Shown: in pieces, positions 6,006 to 7,438 of the stretch | Numbering within the stretch: position 1 is the first letter of the stretch | Layout: each line of letters opens with the position of its first letter | DNA from: JAWXVE01 sp044425555 | Lineage (GTDB): Bacteria; Bacillota; Clostridia; Lachnospirales; Lachnospiraceae | Length of the DNA stretch: 7,438 bases | Direction: 5' to 3' | Assembly (NCBI GenBank): GCA_044425555.1 | Contig: JAWXVF010000128.1 | Span: 1 to 7,438, forward strand | Program-made: the position numbers and the translations under genes | Notes under the pieces: generated by a model | Told to the model about the DNA's origin: nothing | Databases searched by the model: none | What the model saw: the letters and a program-made list of their open reading frames with translations, nothing else

Positions 6006-6809
6006 TCATAATGTGGCATGTGCCTTCTCCACAATTTCTTTTATATTCCCTACATACTCTCCTAAACTACTTTCTTGTTTTTTGTTTAGTAATACCAAAT
6101 ATTCTATATTCCCTTCAGGTCCCTTAATAGGAGAATATGTTAATCCAACCACTTCAAAGAAAATACTTTGTGCATATCTTAATACCTTCTCAATTACTTC
6201 TATGTGTACAAGTGGATCTCGTACTACCCCTTTTTTACCTACTTTTTCTTTACCAGCTTCAAATTGTGGTTTAATTAGACAAATTATAAAAGCTTCCTCT
6301 TTTAGTAACGCATATGCAGGTTCTAAAATTTTTGTCAAAGAAATAAATGATACATCAACAGATGCAAAATCAATTTCTTCTAGAATCTGTTCTTTCGTCA
6401 CATATCGAAAATTCGTCTTCTCCATACAGACTACCCTCTCATCTATACGAAGTTTCCACGCTAATTGCCCTTTTCCCACATCTATAGCATATACTTTATC
6501 TGCACCATTTTGTAGCATACAATCTGTAAATCCTCCAGTAGATGCACCAATATCCATACATATATTCTTTTGAAGAGAAATATCATATTCACCAATAGCT
6601 TTCTCTAATTTTAGACCACCACGACTCACATAGGGCATAGTATTTCCACGCACTTCAATAGTCACCTTCTCTTCTTGAAAAAAAGTTCCTGCTTTTTCCT
6701 CTTTTTGTCCATTTACATAAACAATTCCAGACATCAAAATCGCTTTTGCTTTTTCTCTCGAATCTGCATAGCCTTGCTTTACAAGTAATTGGTCTAAGCG
6801 TTCCTTCAT
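6006..6809 (-). CDS. tlyA: TlyA family rRNA (cytidine-2'-O)-methyltransferase
   Basis: TlyA proteins are SAM-dependent 2'-O-methyltransferases acting on rRNA (C1409 in 16S and C1920 in 23S in mycobacteria); the 'haemolysin' name is historical. The 267 residues carry an N-terminal S4 RNA-binding domain (about 3-60, RLDQLLVKQGYADSREKAK). An FtsJ/RrmJ-like Rossmann domain follows, with the SAM motif DIGASTGGFTDC (86-97) and AIDVGKGQL. The presumed catalytic tetrad is Lys67, Asp152, Lys180, Glu236. Each is exactly two below the M. tuberculosis residues as I recall them (69, 154, 182, 238), so the enzyme looks intact. In firmicutes the family may modify only one rRNA site (TlyA type I is shorter). 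ATG at 6809 has AGGA five bases upstream. It lies 20 bases after dxs, within the operon. Confidence 0.95.
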   Translation of the reverse strand: MKERLDQLLVKQGYADSREKAKAILMSGIVYVNGQKEEKAGTFFQEEKVTIEVRGNTMPYVSRGGLKLEKAIGEYDISLQKNICMDIGASTGGFTDCMLQNGADKVYAIDVGKGQLAWKLRIDERVVCMEKTNFRYVTKEQILEEIDFASVDVSFISLTKILEPAYALLKEEAFIICLIKPQFEAGKEKVGKKGVVRDPLVHIEVIEKVLRYAQSIFFEVVGLTYSPIKGPEGNIEYLVLLNKKQESSLGEYVGNIKEIVEKAHATL

Positions 6810-6829
6810 ATCATTCCTATACTTTCTTC

Positions 6830-7438
6830 CTAATCTTCTCTATAAAGATTTCTTATTGTTTCTGTAATAGAAACTTCGTCAATTCTAATTTCTCTTTTTA
6901 GAATCTCTACTGTTCCATGTTCTACAAACATATCTGGTATGGCAATGGTAACTAACCGTAATTCCAAGCCTTCCTCTTGTATAAATGCACGTACTCGTTC
7001 ACCAAATCCTCCACTAGCAACGTTTTCTTCCATTGTTACTAAAACAGTATGCTTCTTACTAATAGAACGAATCAAACTTTTATCTATTGGTTTTACAAAA
7101 CGTGCGTTATAAATGCTTACTTGCCTTCCTTCTTCTTTTAACTTTTCTCGTACTTTTATTGCTGTTTCCACCATGCTACCCACTGGCAACAAAGCTGTTT
7201 TTGCTTCTTCATACAAGACTTCTCCCTTTCCGTAAAGGATAGGAGAGCGATACTCCTGTAATCCTTCATATGCCATTCCTCTTGGATAACGAATAGCTAT
7301 TGGTGCTTGTACTGTAACTGCATATTGTAACATATCTACTAGTTCCCATCTATTCTTAGGAGCCATTACTGTCATATTAGGAATGGATGACAAGAAAGAA
7401 AGGTCAAAAATCCCTTGGTGTGTCTCCCCATCACTTCC
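6830..7438 (-). CDS. dxs: 1-deoxy-D-xylulose-5-phosphate synthase, C-terminal part (cut by right window edge)
   Basis: DXS condenses pyruvate and glyceraldehyde 3-phosphate, using thiamine diphosphate, in the first step of the MEP pathway to isoprenoids. Only the last 202 codons are here; a complete enzyme has about 620, so the start and the N-terminal ThDP domain lie to the right. The frame is open to the edge. The visible part starts at GSDGETHQGIFDLSFL, continues with IPNMTVMAPKN (end of the pyrimidine-binding domain) and PIAIRYPRG. The transketolase C-terminal domain follows, with VTMEENVASGGFGE and the end motif GTVEILKREIRID. The TTG at 7391-7393 is an internal Leu codon, not a start. 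In Clostridia dxs heads this same tlyA-nadK-argR-recN cluster. Confidence 0.95.
   Translation of the reverse strand, partial: GSDGETHQGIFDLSFLSSIPNMTVMAPKNRWELVDMLQYAVTVQAPIAIRYPRGMAYEGLQEYRSPILYGKGEVLYEEAKTALLPVGSMVETAIKVREKLKEEGRQVSIYNARFVKPIDKSLIRSISKKHTVLVTMEENVASGGFGERVRAFIQEEGLELRLVTIAIPDMFVEHGTVEILKREIRIDEVSITETIRNLYRED

Noticed and set aside
5956..6573. Long plus-strand open frame of 205 codons
   Set aside because: It is fully antisense to tlyA, whose motifs and catalytic residues are intact, and its translation resembles no family.

Overview
The window is AT-rich (roughly 30-35 % G+C) DNA from a low-GC, spore-forming Clostridia-type Firmicute, most likely a Lachnospiraceae-like lineage. 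The evidence is the gene order dxs-tlyA-nadK-argR-recN-spoIVB, the presence of the sporulation protease SpoIVB, strong AGGAG-type ribosome binding sites and AT-biased codons. The genus cannot be fixed from the sequence alone. Every real gene is on the minus strand, so transcription runs from the right edge to the left edge.

Right part, 7438 down to about 1590: a conserved housekeeping and sporulation cluster. It starts with the C-terminal part of dxs (isoprenoid precursor synthesis), cut by the window edge. Then come tlyA (rRNA 2'-O-methyltransferase family), nadK (NAD kinase), argR (arginine repressor), recN (SMC-like DNA repair ATPase) and spoIVB (forespore serine peptidase that triggers sigma-K activation). 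From dxs to recN the genes overlap or are at most about 35 bases apart, so they look like one transcription unit. That unit appears to end at a hairpin and T-tract between recN and spoIVB.

Left part, 1 to about 1590: an accessory insertion. In Bacillus and Clostridia spoIVB is normally followed by spo0A. Here it is followed by a decayed large serine recombinase (N-terminal catalytic domain missing, one frameshift in a homopolymer, zinc ribbon truncated). Beyond that lies an AT-rich intergenic region with a 30-base tandem repeat and a good sigma-A promoter. The promoter drives a two-gene start of an operon: an excisionase-type helix-turn-helix protein, translationally coupled to an AAA+ ATPase that runs off the left edge. 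The ATPase N-terminus resembles AAA ATPases that I recall being paired with subtilisin-like (S8) proteases, so this may be the start of an AAA-ATPase/protease accessory system, possibly a defence module.

The most unusual signal is at the junction. The last ~170 bases of spoIVB, which encode the catalytic Asp and Ser, are about 54 % G+C with G-ending codons. The sequence on both sides is near 30 %. This suggests that the 3' end of spoIVB was replaced by recombination, perhaps by the element that brought in the recombinase. If so, spo0A, and possibly the original spoIVB 3' end, should lie beyond the left edge on the far side of the island.
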